Below are positions 30,244 to 39,501 of a DNA stretch of 64,000 bases, in pieces (the stretch's first letter is position 1; each line of letters starts with the position of its first letter). Origin of the DNA: Pseudomonadota bacterium. GTDB lineage: Bacteria > Pseudomonadota > Gammaproteobacteria > Berkiellales > Berkiellaceae. The stretch is from positions 106,850 to 170,849 of the forward strand of contig JAFECR010000014.1 in the NCBI GenBank assembly GCA_018242045.1. Direction: 5' to 3'. Both the position numbers and the translations under genes were made by a program. The notes under the pieces are model-generated. The model was not told the origin of the DNA and did no database searches. It saw only the letters and a program-made list of their open reading frames with translations.

Positions 30244-30675
30244 ATGGATACCATCCGCAATAAGGCGTTGTATTTACTTGCTCGACGAGATCATTCTCGT
30301 CGAGAGTTATTTCAAAAACTTGTGTTGAAAAGCTTTTCTGCCATCGAGATTAACAAAACATTAGACATGCTTGAGGACGATGGCTTACTGAATGAAGATC
30401 GTTTTATCGCTAGCGTGATCCGTTCACGTCGAGCAAAAGGTTTTGGACCATTAAAAATTTGTGCAGAACTAACTAAGCATGGTATTAATCACGACCGGAT
30501 CAATTTAAGCGATGAATGGCAAGAAATTAAGTGGCAGGAAGGCGCAATTTCAGCCAGAATAAAACGATTTGGTGAAGCCATTCCTGTAGAGCCCATGCAA
30601 AGAGTTCAACAGGCGAAGTTTTTGCAACAACGAGGTTTCACCCATGATCAGATCCGTTACGCTTTGAAACGCTAA
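30244..30675 (+). CDS. recX: Regulatory protein RecX
   Basis: This 143-residue protein is the usual RecX length, with three-helix repeats: ALYLLARRDHSRRELFQKL, LEDDGLLNEDRFIASVIRSRRAKGFGPLKICAELTKHGI and FLQQRGFTHDQIRYALKR. It binds RecA filaments and limits recombinase activity. Position 17 bp after recA is standard and implies co-transcription. Confidence 0.93.
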   Translation: MDTIRNKALYLLARRDHSRRELFQKLVLKSFSAIEINKTLDMLEDDGLLNEDRFIASVIRSRRAKGFGPLKICAELTKHGINHDRINLSDEWQEIKWQEGAISARIKRFGEAIPVEPMQRVQQAKFLQQRGFTHDQIRYALKR

Positions 30676-30713
30676 GGCTGTACAGCTTACCTTACTTATT
30701 CTATTGGTGAAGT

Positions 30714-33317
30714 ATGAAAGTCGCTGAACTTCGAAATAGTTTTTTGATCTTTTTTGAGAAAAAGGATCATACCATCGTCTCAAGTAGTTCCTTAGTGCCT
30801 AACGATGAAACCTTATTATTCACCAATGCAGGGATGGTGCAATTTAAAGATGTCTTTTTAGATAGGGAGCAACGAGCTTACACCAGAGCAGCAACCGTGC
30901 AGCGTTGCGTTCGTGCGGGTGGTAAACATAATGATTTAGAAAATGTTGGTTACACTATTCGCCATCACACTTTTTTTGAAATGTTAGGTAATTTTAGCTT
31001 TGGTGATTATTTTAAACGAGAAGCCATTCAGATGGCCTGGGAATACTTAACCCAAGTACTTAAATTACCCGAAGACAAGCTCTATATCACTGTTTTCAAA
31101 GAGGACAAAGAAGCTAAAGACATTTGGCTGAATGAAATTAAAATTTCACCGACACGTTTTAAGCAATGTTCAGAGAAAGATAATTTTTGGTCGATGGGGG
31201 ATACAGGTCCTTGTGGGCCTTGTACTGAAATTTATTACGATCATGGTGTAGAAGCAGATCCCAATCAGCGAGAACCTGATGAGGAAGGTGATCGTTTTAT
31301 CGAAATCTGGAACTTGGTGTTCATGCAATATAATCGTACCAGCGATGGTAAGTTGCTGCCTTTACCTAGACCTTCTGTAGATACAGGGATGGGGATGGAA
31401 AGACTGGCGGCAGTGATGCAAGGTGTACGTAGCAATTATGATATCGATTTATTTGTTAACCTTATTAAAGCAGCTGCCAGCATTTTAAAATTAGAAGATT
31501 TAGCACAAAAATCGTTACGCGTTTTGGCTGATCATATACGATCAACTGCTTTTTTAATTGCAGATGGGGTGGTGCCATCGAATGAAGGTCGAGGATATGT
31601 TTTAAGGCGTATTATGCGAAGAGCTTTGCGCCATGGTAATCAATTAGGTGCAAATGAGCCTTTCTTTTTTCAGTTGGTAAAGCCTTTAGTGATAGAAATG
31701 GGGGAAGCATACCCCACTTTAAAGTCGCAGCAATCTTATATCGAAAAAATTATCTTAAAAGAAGAAGAGCAGTTTGCACGCACTTTAGATCAAGGTTTAA
31801 AAATTTTAGAGCAAGAAATCAAACAACTTCCCGGACGGATTCATGGCAATATTTTGGGGGGGGAGATCTTATTTAAACTTTACGACACTTACGGATTTCC
31901 GGTTGATCTGACCGCAGATATTGCGCGCGAGCGAGGGTTACAAGTTGATATCGCTGGGTTTGAACGTGAAATGGAATCCCAACGAGATAGAGCACGTGCA
32001 GCAAGTCAGTTTGGTGTGGATTATAACAAGAACGCCAATATCGGTATTAAAACAGAATTTACAGGTTACGAATCTTTAGAAGAAACAGCTGAAGTGGTTG
32101 CTTTGTTTAAAGGCGATCAGCAGGTTTTAAATTTTGCAGCGGGCGACAAGGGATATTTGATCTTGAAGCATACGCCATTTTATGCTGAATCTGGTGGGCA
32201 AGTCGGTGATAAAGGAATCCTCATTAATAACAAAAATATTTTTAGAGTCGATGATACGCAAAAGATGGGTGAGGCAATCATTCATGTAGGTGAAATGATA
32301 GAAGGGCAAATTCAAGTCAAAGACCGATTAACAGCTAAAGTAGATGCCCAAAAACGTCAAGCAACTAAATTAAATCATTCCGCCACGCATTTATTACATG
32401 CGGCATTAAGAGAAATCATTGGTAAGCATGTGACGCAGAAAGGATCTTTAGTCGCACCAGATCGCTTGCGTTTTGACTTTACACATTTTGAACCCTTGAA
32501 TCGTGAGCAGATCCAGCAACTCGAAGATTGTGTCAATGATAAAATATTAGAAAATACCGAAGCAACCATCACGGAAACTACGCCAGAGGAAGCGATTAAG
32601 CAAGGGGCGATGGCCTTGTTTGGTGAAAAGTATGGTAAAACGGTGCGAGTTTTAAATATGGGGCATGGCTTTTCAGTTGAGCTTTGTGGCGGTACACATA
32701 CTGCTCGAACTGGCGATATTGGGTTATTTAAAATTATCAGTGAATCTGGGATCGCAGCGGGTGTGCGTCGCATTGAAGCGCTCACAGGAAAAGGCGCTTT
32801 GAAGTGGTTAAGCTCAGCAGACAACACCGTTACCCATTTAAGTCAGCTATTAAAAGGCGACAGGGAGACGGTAGAAAGTAAAGTTATCCACTTACAAGAA
32901 AGGATAAGGGATTTAGAAAAAGAAACGCAACGTTTAAAGAGTAAGTTGGCAAGCGGTGCTGGTAGTGATCTCACTACAGAAGCAATAGAAATTAAAGGTA
33001 TTAAGTTGTTAGTCAAAAAACTTGTTGATGCCGATCCTAAAATGATGCGAGATTTGGTTGATGATCTGAAGAATAAATTACATACGGCTGTGGTTGTATT
33101 AGCTGTTGTTAATGAAGGGAAGGCTCAAATTGTAGTGGGGATCACCAAAAACTGTATCGATAAAATTACAGCTGGAGAATTAGCTAACTTTGTGGCAATT
33201 CAATTAGGGGGCAAAGGCGGCGGAAGACCTGATCTTGCACAGGCAGGTGGTACGAACATCGATGCGCTGGATAAAGCATTGGCTTCCATTGCCGATTGGG
33301 TTAATAAGAGGCTTTAG
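30714..33317 (+). CDS. alaS: Alanyl-tRNA synthetase
   Basis: This 867-residue enzyme has class II core motifs (FLIFFEKKDHTIVSSSSLVP; RCVRAGGKHNDLENVGYTIRHHTFFEMLGNFSFGDYF; GMGMERLAAVMQG), the editing domain zinc ligands HSATH and CGGTHTARTGDIG, and the C-terminal C-Ala domain ending GGKGGGRPDLAQAGG. It charges tRNA-Ala and clears Ser/Gly mischarging. It lies 38 bp after recX, in the conserved recA-recX-alaS-csrA order. Confidence 0.98.
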   Translation: MKVAELRNSFLIFFEKKDHTIVSSSSLVPNDETLLFTNAGMVQFKDVFLDREQRAYTRAATVQRCVRAGGKHNDLENVGYTIRHHTFFEMLGNFSFGDYFKREAIQMAWEYLTQVLKLPEDKLYITVFKEDKEAKDIWLNEIKISPTRFKQCSEKDNFWSMGDTGPCGPCTEIYYDHGVEADPNQREPDEEGDRFIEIWNLVFMQYNRTSDGKLLPLPRPSVDTGMGMERLAAVMQGVRSNYDIDLFVNLIKAAASILKLEDLAQKSLRVLADHIRSTAFLIADGVVPSNEGRGYVLRRIMRRALRHGNQLGANEPFFFQLVKPLVIEMGEAYPTLKSQQSYIEKIILKEEEQFARTLDQGLKILEQEIKQLPGRIHGNILGGEILFKLYDTYGFPVDLTADIARERGLQVDIAGFEREMESQRDRARAASQFGVDYNKNANIGIKTEFTGYESLEETAEVVALFKGDQQVLNFAAGDKGYLILKHTPFYAESGGQVGDKGILINNKNIFRVDDTQKMGEAIIHVGEMIEGQIQVKDRLTAKVDAQKRQATKLNHSATHLLHAALREIIGKHVTQKGSLVAPDRLRFDFTHFEPLNREQIQQLEDCVNDKILENTEATITETTPEEAIKQGAMALFGEKYGKTVRVLNMGHGFSVELCGGTHTARTGDIGLFKIISESGIAAGVRRIEALTGKGALKWLSSADNTVTHLSQLLKGDRETVESKVIHLQERIRDLEKETQRLKSKLASGAGSDLTTEAIEIKGIKLLVKKLVDADPKMMRDLVDDLKNKLHTAVVVLAVVNEGKAQIVVGITKNCIDKITAGELANFVAIQLGGKGGGRPDLAQAGGTNIDALDKALASIADWVNKRL

Positions 33318-33382
33318 TGTTTCTTATTTTTGATGTTATTACCGGAAAGATGTTAGAATTCTGGGTTTAAATGGATTAGTTA

Positions 33383-34636
33383 ATGAGCTTAATTGTTCAA
33401 AAATACGGTGGGACATCGGTAGCTAGCATTCCGTGCATGATGCATGTAGCGAGAAAAATTAAAGCTACGCAAACTGCAGGACATGATGTGGTGGTTGTGG
33501 TTTCCGCGATGGGTGATGAAACCGATCGATTGGAAAGCTTAGCTTATCAAATTACGGATAGCCCTACAGAACGTGAAATGGATGTTCTTCTTTCAACAGG
33601 GGAGCAAGTATCCATTGCCTTGTTAAGCATGGCTTTGCAAAGTTTAGGCTGTGCAGCGAAATCCTATACAGGATTCCAAGTAGGTATACATACGGATTCA
33701 GCGCATACCAAAGCTAGGATTGAGCATATCGATGAAAACAATATTCGAGCTGATCTTGCTCAAGGATATGTGGTAGTAGTGGCTGGGTTTCAGGGAATGG
33801 ATGCAAATGGCAACATCACAACGCTAGGCCGAGGTGGTTCTGATACAACAGCAGTTGCTTTGGCTGCCGCTTTAAAAGCAGATGAATGCCAAATATATAC
33901 GGATGTGGATGGTGTTTATACAGCTGATCCACGCATTGTGTCACAAGCGCGATGTTTGCCTCGTGTGACTTTTGACGAAATGCTCGAGGTAGCAAGTCAA
34001 GGAGCTCAGGTCTTACAAATTCGCGCAGTAGAATTTGCAGGAAAATACCGTGTGCCTTTGAGAGTGCTATCGACCTTCAAGGAAGGTGCTGGCACTTTGG
34101 TTACTTTTGAAGAAAAAGGAATGGAGCAACCCATTGTTTCTGGGGTGACTTATTGTCGTGAAGAAGCAAGATTGATTATCAGGAGTGTGCCGGATAAACC
34201 CGGTATTGCTGGGCGAATTTTAGGTCCAATCAGTGAAGCAAATATTGAAGTGGACATGATAATCAAGAATTTGGGAGATGATGGTAATACGGATTTTACC
34301 TTTACAGTGCATCGGCGTGATTTTGATCGTGCGCGTGCAATTTTAGAAAAAATAAATTTAGAGTTGAATGCTGGTGGGATTTTAAGCGATGCAAAAATTG
34401 CCAAATTGTCCATCGTCGGCGTTGGTATACGATCGCATGCTGGCATTGCAAGCACAATGTTTGAAGTACTTGGCAAAGAGGGGATTAATATCCAGCTTAT
34501 CTCAACTTCCGAAATTAAAGTATCGGTGGTTGTGGACGAAAAATATTTAGAGCTGGGCGTGAGAACGATCCATGAAGCTTTTAGACTTCATGAAGAGCCT
34601 CACGAAGAGGATTATGAACATCGGCTAAGAGCCTAG
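33383..34636 (+). CDS. lysC: Aspartate kinase
   Basis: This 417-residue protein has the kinase signature IVQKYGGTSVAS, the catalytic-site LGRGGSDTTAVALAAALKADECQIYTDVDGVYTADPRIV and two C-terminal ACT domains (ISGVTYCREEARLIIRSVPD; IAKLSIVGVGIRSHAGIAS). It phosphorylates aspartate, the first step to lysine, diaminopimelate, threonine and methionine. The ACT pair implies feedback control by an end product. Location between alaS and csrA is frequent in gammaproteobacteria. Confidence 0.97.
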   Translation: MSLIVQKYGGTSVASIPCMMHVARKIKATQTAGHDVVVVVSAMGDETDRLESLAYQITDSPTEREMDVLLSTGEQVSIALLSMALQSLGCAAKSYTGFQVGIHTDSAHTKARIEHIDENNIRADLAQGYVVVVAGFQGMDANGNITTLGRGGSDTTAVALAAALKADECQIYTDVDGVYTADPRIVSQARCLPRVTFDEMLEVASQGAQVLQIRAVEFAGKYRVPLRVLSTFKEGAGTLVTFEEKGMEQPIVSGVTYCREEARLIIRSVPDKPGIAGRILGPISEANIEVDMIIKNLGDDGNTDFTFTVHRRDFDRARAILEKINLELNAGGILSDAKIAKLSIVGVGIRSHAGIASTMFEVLGKEGINIQLISTSEIKVSVVVDEKYLELGVRTIHEAFRLHEEPHEEDYEHRLRA

Positions 34637-34677
34637 TACTTGTTTGTGCGCATAGCGTACTCAGTACCATAACAAAA

Positions 34678-34703
34678 AAAACAAGACAGTAGCATCTTGT
34701 TTT
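34678..34703 (+). terminator. Hairpin between lysC and csrA (terminator or leader structure)
   Basis: AAAACAAGA and TCTTGTTTT pair perfectly over 9 bp around an 8-nt loop. The right arm ends in a short U-run, so it can end lysC transcription, but it also sits 6 bp upstream of the csrA ribosome-binding site and could be a leader structure. The stem is AT-rich, so termination strength is uncertain. Confidence 0.5.
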
Positions 34704-34723
34704 ATCTAAAGGAGATTGACCAC

Positions 34724-34945
34724 ATGCTCATATTAACTCGAAGAGTAGGTGAGACTTTAATGATTGGTGATGATGTCACCGTTACGGTTTTAGGTGTTAA
34801 AGGAAACCAGGTTCGTATTGGTGTCAATGCTCCTAAGGAAGTCTCAGTTCACCGAGAAGAAATCTATCAGCGGATCCAACAAGAGAAGGCGGGCGGTAGC
34901 CAGTCTGGGGCGGCTGGATCTTCTGAGTCGTCTGATGAGTCTTAA
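34724..34945 (+). CDS. csrA: Carbon storage regulator CsrA
   Basis: The ATG at 34724 follows AAAGGAG; the family start [20 protein letters not shown] is unambiguous. The 73-residue protein keeps [30 protein letters not shown], the RNA-binding dimer core. The Ser/Gly-rich tail ([17 protein letters not shown]) is longer than in E. coli (61 residues). CsrA binds GGA motifs in leaders and controls translation and stability. A GGA in its own ribosome-binding site behind a hairpin would allow autoregulation. Confidence 0.97.
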   Translation: MLILTRRVGETLMIGDDVTVTVLGVKGNQVRIGVNAPKEVSVHREEIYQRIQQEKAGGSQSGAAGSSESSDES

Positions 34946-35008
34946 GTAATTTCAATCTGATGTTTAATTTTAACCCTAGGTGATGGTATCATGGCGCCCT
35001 GCCCACAA

Positions 35009-35101
35009 GGAGAGATGGCCGAGTGGTCGAAGGCGCTCCCCTGCTAAGGGAGTATGGGGCCTTAAATCCCATCGAGGGTTCGAATCCCTCTCTCTCCGCC
35101 A
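35009..35101 (+). tRNA. tRNA-Ser (GCT)
   Basis: The acceptor GGAGAGA pairs with TCTCTCC, followed by G and an encoded CCA. The anticodon stem CTCCC/GGGAG encloses CTGCTAA, giving anticodon GCT. A long variable arm (TATGGGGCCTTAAATCCCATC) is present as expected for a class II tRNA. It follows csrA as in E. coli (csrA-serV-argV). Confidence 0.97.
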
Positions 35102-35128
35102 CCGAAACTTAATTGTTGGGCATTTGTA

Positions 35129-35157
35129 TTGACACCCTAGTGTAATATCGCGATAAT
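35129..35157 (+). promoter_or_regulatory. Sigma-70 promoter of tRNA-Arg
   Basis: A perfect -35 TTGACA is followed after 17 bp by GATAAT. Transcription would start near 35164, about 60 bp before the tRNA-Arg gene, so the tRNA can be expressed independently of csrA and tRNA-Ser. Confidence 0.8.
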
Positions 35158-35224
35158 CACCCCCTTTGCTGAAGCTTCTTTAAGTATCTAACAACCTTAA
35201 ATAGCTTTAGCTTCTAATAGCAAC

Positions 35225-35301
35225 GCGCCCGTAGCTCAGTTGGATAGAGTACCTGGCTACGAACCAGGCGGTCGGGAGTTCGAATCTCTCCGGGCGCGCC
35301 A
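35225..35301 (+). tRNA. tRNA-Arg (ACG), integration target
   Basis: The acceptor GCGCCCG pairs with CGGGCGC, then G and encoded CCA. The anticodon stem CCTGG/CCAGG encloses CTACGAA, giving ACG. The gene is intact: the integrated element restores its 3' half. Copies of that half occur at 50826 and 56482. Confidence 0.97.
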
Positions 35302-35302
35302 A
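35257..35302 (+). repeat. attachment site, tRNA-proximal copy (attL of element 1)
   Basis: These 46 bp, from the anticodon loop of tRNA-Arg to one base past its CCA, are repeated exactly at 50826-50871 and with four changes at 56482-56527. An integrase gene ends 35 bp downstream. Confidence 0.93.
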
Positions 35303-35336
35303 GAAATGTGCTGATAAATTCAGCACTTATAACAAA

Positions 35337-36428
35337 TTATCTCGTTCCCGTTTTACTATTTAAAATAACCAATGCCGGAGTTTTGCCGGACTGTCCTATA
35401 CATACCTTATTCGCTGCTTCCAACACTTCTTCAAGTTCGGGAGCTGAATAATGAGTCGTGATATCTCCATTACGATGACCTAATAATACCTTCCTTGTTT
35501 CTACTGGCACACCTGCAGCTCGCAACCTACGTCCAAAAGTGTGTTTGAGATCATGCACTCTCACATGCTTCAATCCCACCTGCTTACGCCCACGCCTCCA
35601 GGCACTACTGTTGATGTTTTGTAACGGCTTACCTCGATACGTAAACACAAACTCCGGGTGCGACCCACGAACTTGCTCCACAACCGATCTTGCCACACGA
35701 TTCAATACAACTAACCTATCTTCCCTATTTTTCACTTGGTTCCCAGGAATAATAAAAACAGACGTATTAAGCTCCGGTACTCTGATCTCCCATTCCCATT
35801 TCATCTGACACACCTCTAGCTCTCGGCATCCTGTATTCACTTTGAACAAGCACATCCGTGCTAAGTGATCAGGCAATGCGCGAAAAAGCGTCGATTGCTC
35901 TTCCCATGAAAGTGGGTAAGGCTTTCTTGCATCGGTGAGTGGTAGCATTTGAATTAATGGGGGCGTTTCCAGCCAGGTAAAACCATGATCATCACGCCAA
36001 AGTCTTGCCGCCAAATTTAAAATACGTCTGACAACACTTAACGCAAGATTAATACTCTTACTTTTGATCCCTTCCTTTTTTCTATCCTTGATGAAAGTTT
36101 GCAACGTGCCCATATGAATGCTTTCAAGGGGCAGATCGCCAATGTAAGGATCCAATTTTTTCAAATGCATCGCATAATCACCGATGCTTGCTAAATGCAT
36201 ATTCTCTAATAGAAAATGCGTTGCGGCATCTCGAAATAGTCGCTTAGGCCGAACACCAAATAATTTTGATTGACGAATTTCTTCAATTCGTCGCGCTAAA
36301 ATTAATTGCGCTGCTTCGAGATCGCCTGTTCCAGTACTTTCGCAAATTTTTTGGCCGAGGATCTGTTTTTCGATATGCCAGATCCCCGCGCGTTTTCTAA
36401 GTCCTGGAACGTTTCTGTTGCGTCCCAT
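35337..36428 (-). CDS. int: Tyrosine recombinase (integrase) of element 1
   Basis: This 363-residue integrase has an N-terminal SAM-like core-binding domain and the catalytic domain: first Arg in NTGCRELEVCQMKW, the H-x-x-K/R-H box as HDLKHTFGRRLR, and the tyrosine in LLGHRNGDITTHYS. It recombines the tRNA-Arg att site. Its stop is 35 bp from the att core. The start overlaps the upstream HTH gene by 127 bp in another frame. The last codons contain the repeated TGCCGGAGTTTTGCCGGA motif. Confidence 0.95.
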   Translation of the reverse strand: MGRNRNVPGLRKRAGIWHIEKQILGQKICESTGTGDLEAAQLILARRIEEIRQSKLFGVRPKRLFRDAATHFLLENMHLASIGDYAMHLKKLDPYIGDLPLESIHMGTLQTFIKDRKKEGIKSKSINLALSVVRRILNLAARLWRDDHGFTWLETPPLIQMLPLTDARKPYPLSWEEQSTLFRALPDHLARMCLFKVNTGCRELEVCQMKWEWEIRVPELNTSVFIIPGNQVKNREDRLVVLNRVARSVVEQVRGSHPEFVFTYRGKPLQNINSSAWRRGRKQVGLKHVRVHDLKHTFGRRLRAAGVPVETRKVLLGHRNGDITTHYSAPELEEVLEAANKVCIGQSGKTPALVILNSKTGTR

Positions 36429-36661
36429 AATGCTTCTCCTCTTTCTGAGGTGGGACGCCCGTTGCGGGCCTTATAATGGTCGGCCCAAGCGTCCAAATCA
36501 AGTCTATCGAAAGCTATTCCTTGTGTGCCCATAGGAATTTCCGTAATGTAGGGCCGTACTTCTGTGTTAAAGCGGTTGCGATCCATACCAAGATAAGCAG
36601 GAGCGTCGCGAAAGCGTATTAACCGCGGTAAAATTGCTACATGGTTAGCTTTGAGACTCAT
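36302..36661 (-). CDS. HTH protein (AlpA/excisionase-like)
   Basis: This 119-residue protein has a MerR/AlpA-type winged HTH: RFRDAPAYLGMDRNRFNTEVRPYITEIP, IAFDRLDLDAWADHYK. Such proteins bind DNA near att sites and act as excisionases or integrase regulators. It overlaps the integrase start by 127 bp, and element 3 repeats this overlapping pair (57507-57818 with 56551-57606), which supports both genes being real. Confidence 0.72.
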   Translation of the reverse strand: MSLKANHVAILPRLIRFRDAPAYLGMDRNRFNTEVRPYITEIPMGTQGIAFDRLDLDAWADHYKARNGRPTSERGEALWDATETFQDLENARGSGISKNRSSAKKFAKVLEQAISKQRN

Positions 36662-36667
36662 TTATGC

Positions 36668-37036
36668 TTATTCCGCTTCCAAGATAGTTACTATTGGAAA
36701 TCTTCCAGGGTGGCGTTCGACATTTATAAGCTTGTGTTTTTCTAAGGCTGATAATCCTCGGTAAACGGAGTGTCTATTAATGCCTAGTTCATTTATGACG
36801 GTGCGTTCTAGCGGAAAAATCCGTGCCTCCCTAATACCAGCAAGAACGTAAATGGCAATAGAACAATGGAATGCTTTACCGGGCAATCGTGCCGCTTTGC
36901 TTAACCATTTTAAGGGGATAGGGCCCTTAAGGAATCGTTCTCCCGGTTTATGACGTGGCGGCTTTTTTGAATTTATATTTTGCATGCTTATGGAAGATGT
37001 TAGAGCAAGCTTTTGGGGATCAATTTCATCACTCAT
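36668..37036 (-). CDS. Winged-helix DNA-binding protein
   Basis: This 122-residue protein has a disordered N-terminus, then PPRHKPGERFLKGPIPLKWLSKAARLPGKAFH and a winged helix (LERTVINELGINRHSVYRGLSALEKHKLINVERHPG) of the MarR/replication-initiator kind. It lies 6 bp from the HTH gene and 12 bp from the polymerase gene in one operon, so a role in element regulation or replication is likely. I know no precise family name. Confidence 0.65.
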   Translation of the reverse strand: MSDEIDPQKLALTSSISMQNINSKKPPRHKPGERFLKGPIPLKWLSKAARLPGKAFHCSIAIYVLAGIREARIFPLERTVINELGINRHSVYRGLSALEKHKLINVERHPGRFPIVTILEAE

Positions 37037-37048
37037 TTTAAGATCCTT

Positions 37049-38872
37049 CTATATAGAGAGATAATAAGACTGTACGGGTGTGCGCAGATGCGCAGGTAAT
37101 GTTTCATATGCGCCCACCCCTGGGGGATCTGGGTGAGAAGATTTACCGCTAAACTTTAATAGGATTTTATCTATAGCCTCTCGCATTTTTTTACCACGTT
37201 CATCCTCATAGTGATCAGGGTATCGAATGTAGGTTGCATCAGTACGCAAACGAAATCCGTTCAACACAATTGCACTTGCTTCAGCCATCAGCTGTTGAGT
37301 AGTTTGTACTGCCTGCTCAAGCTCATTTAGCGGCGCTTCTATCAAAATGGCATCGTGGACAGGTGCACAGAGCTTTATGCCCGCTTCAATAACAAAACAG
37401 CAGGCAAGGCGAAGCATTTCAGCGCCATTGGCTTGCATGGGGAAATTTTGCAAAAATCGAGGATTGGGGGATCCCTCTGTGTACACGTTCCACCCAAATA
37501 CAGTGTGCAGACGTCCGATTAGCATTGCATAATTCACAACAGCTTCAATCCATTCCCAGAATTGTTTATATGTTTCCTTATGCAATCGAAGCAACTCCCT
37601 TGCTTTTGCGACAGGTTGGTTTATACGTTGCGCTAATGAATCAGCACCCATCCCATATTGAACCGCCAATACACAGGCTTTAAATTGTTCTCGTTCAGAT
37701 TTATGTGAGGTTTTAGTAGCATTGATGGGAATAGCGTTTGCTTGTTTCGCAAATTCTAAATAAGGATCACCTGATTGGTAAGCTTTTATCATTAAAGAAT
37801 CACCTGATAGTGCTGCAGCAATACCGAATTCTTGTTGTGACCAATCAATGTATGCTAGGCCATAACCAGAAGAAGGTTTAATCAAGCTTCTTAACCATAC
37901 CGCAGGTCCAAAAATGAATTGATTGTTGCTTGGTTGATTACGACCAGTGCGTGATCTAAATGCAGACAATAGGCAGCGATTGCGATTATCTTGGCCAACT
38001 GATAATTCAGCTAAGCGCATTTGAGATAAAGTCACTCTTAACTCACGCAGCGGTGCTACTTTGGGATAACTACGAGCCATCTCTTTAAAAACTTCATCAC
38101 TAAGATCTAATTTTCCTGATAATAAGCGCGGCCATGGGATTTCATTTTTCTGCAACCACGCAGCGAATAGAGAATATTTGAAAGTGCGTTGGTCAAATAC
38201 GCCATACTCTGAATCAATTTCAGCGATCAGTTTATCTTGTATTTCTATCCAATGCTTACGTAAAAGTGCTAATTTATTAACATCAATAGGAATACCGTTG
38301 TGCTCAATTTGTGCTGCTGTTTTCATATACCTACCTCTTATTAGTGCTCTAGGAATGTCTAAGAATGGATTTATCTTTAACAATAACTTTTCAAGGGCTA
38401 TGACATCTGATTCGCAATAATTAAGCAGATCTTCCTTCTCTTTTTGCGTATAGGGCCCTCCACGCATCGCTAACTGTCGCATAGTCTCTTTTTCGCTGGA
38501 TTCAATCCCACTTAACCCAAATGAAACGAGAGCGCCTAATAGGGATGTTCCACAGGGTAAAGTCAGCCCATTCGTGTGATTGCGGAATTCTACATAAAGA
38601 TCTAAAACGTTAACTGGCAGGGGCCAATTCAATTTTAAATGGCACCCCATTTCAGCACTTGCGTAATAAGCTACAAACAAAGTGTCATTGCAGATGGCAT
38701 AAGGTGGCCACTTCAATTTAATTAGCTCATCCTGCCAAACACGAATTCTTTTTCCTGATCCAATTTCATGAGCAACCATACAAACGACAGAGGGTTGCTC
38801 ACCTGGTGGCGCCGAAAATTCAAAATCAACTAACCAAACTTCACGAAATACCCTTTTACCTATGGGGATCAT
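37049..38872 (-). CDS. Family A DNA polymerase with exonuclease-like domain
   Basis: This 607-residue polymerase is distinct from chromosomal PolA (~900 residues). The N-terminal region begins with DFEF, like exonuclease motif I of the DnaQ/3'-5' proofreading fold, with later YCESDVIALEKL resembling exonuclease III. The polymerase part has motif A as YIDWSQQEFGIAAALSG, motif B as KACVLAVQYGMGADSLA and motif C as APVHDAILIEA. Motif C has HDA rather than the usual HDE, a notable change at a catalytic position. It probably replicates the element. It overlaps the 38869 gene by 4 bp. Confidence 0.88.
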   Translation of the reverse strand: MIPIGKRVFREVWLVDFEFSAPPGEQPSVVCMVAHEIGSGKRIRVWQDELIKLKWPPYAICNDTLFVAYYASAEMGCHLKLNWPLPVNVLDLYVEFRNHTNGLTLPCGTSLLGALVSFGLSGIESSEKETMRQLAMRGGPYTQKEKEDLLNYCESDVIALEKLLLKINPFLDIPRALIRGRYMKTAAQIEHNGIPIDVNKLALLRKHWIEIQDKLIAEIDSEYGVFDQRTFKYSLFAAWLQKNEIPWPRLLSGKLDLSDEVFKEMARSYPKVAPLRELRVTLSQMRLAELSVGQDNRNRCLLSAFRSRTGRNQPSNNQFIFGPAVWLRSLIKPSSGYGLAYIDWSQQEFGIAAALSGDSLMIKAYQSGDPYLEFAKQANAIPINATKTSHKSEREQFKACVLAVQYGMGADSLAQRINQPVAKARELLRLHKETYKQFWEWIEAVVNYAMLIGRLHTVFGWNVYTEGSPNPRFLQNFPMQANGAEMLRLACCFVIEAGIKLCAPVHDAILIEAPLNELEQAVQTTQQLMAEASAIVLNGFRLRTDATYIRYPDHYEDERGKKMREAIDKILLKFSGKSSHPDPPGVGAYETLPAHLRTPVQSYYLSI

Positions 38873-39459
38873 ATTTCACCTCTTAAACGACGAAGGACTG
38901 GGTGCTGCAGACTGTTGATTAATCGATCTTTAAAGGCGATATTTAAAATTTCTTGGAATGATAGTTCAGGCCATTCAGGCTCAGAAATACCACTGGGAGC
39001 TTCATATATTTCATATGCCCCCAAGCTCATATTGGCCCTCACACGCACCCAACGACTTTCTGCTCTCGATGCTGCGCTTAGAGCCGATCGGTTCCATTCA
39101 TTGGAGCGACCATCTTCACCAGGAAGGGTAATTGGCCAAAGACTTAGGACACCTTGGCGATTGATTGTTGTTAATAATATTTTGGGGGTGATCTCTAAGT
39201 GGATCTCTCCTATGATCTCGCTGTCAACAACATATGTTTCGCCCTCTTCCTTAAGTTCAAGAACAGCAGTTGCAAGTCGGTACTCTTCATTGGGATGAAC
39301 ACGTACAAACTCTTGCTTGTTGGGCCTGCGAATGGGAATTGTATTGATGACTTTCTTGACACCAATATCTGAAAAGTCTTGGGATAATCGAAGCCGAGAT
39401 ATATCTAAACCAAAGGAACTCTCAGTCTTTAGTTTGTCGCTGTTATTTTCATCTTTCAT
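38869..39459 (-). CDS. Unknown protein of the polymerase operon
   Basis: The ATG at 39459, 7 bp after GAGGAG, is chosen over an in-frame TTG 15 bp upstream. The 196-residue product is not recognised. It has IPIRRPNKQEFVRVHPNEEYRL and a mixed alpha/beta pattern, no membrane segments. The 4-bp overlap with the polymerase gene implies coupled translation and a function with it, possibly as an accessory or single-strand binding factor (speculative). Confidence 0.6.
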   Translation of the reverse strand: MKDENNSDKLKTESSFGLDISRLRLSQDFSDIGVKKVINTIPIRRPNKQEFVRVHPNEEYRLATAVLELKEEGETYVVDSEIIGEIHLEITPKILLTTINRQGVLSLWPITLPGEDGRSNEWNRSALSAASRAESRWVRVRANMSLGAYEIYEAPSGISEPEWPELSFQEILNIAFKDRLINSLQHPVLRRLRGEI

Positions 39460-39501
39460 ATTGAATCTCCTCAATTGTTTTCACCACATTTCTCAAGATA
39501 A

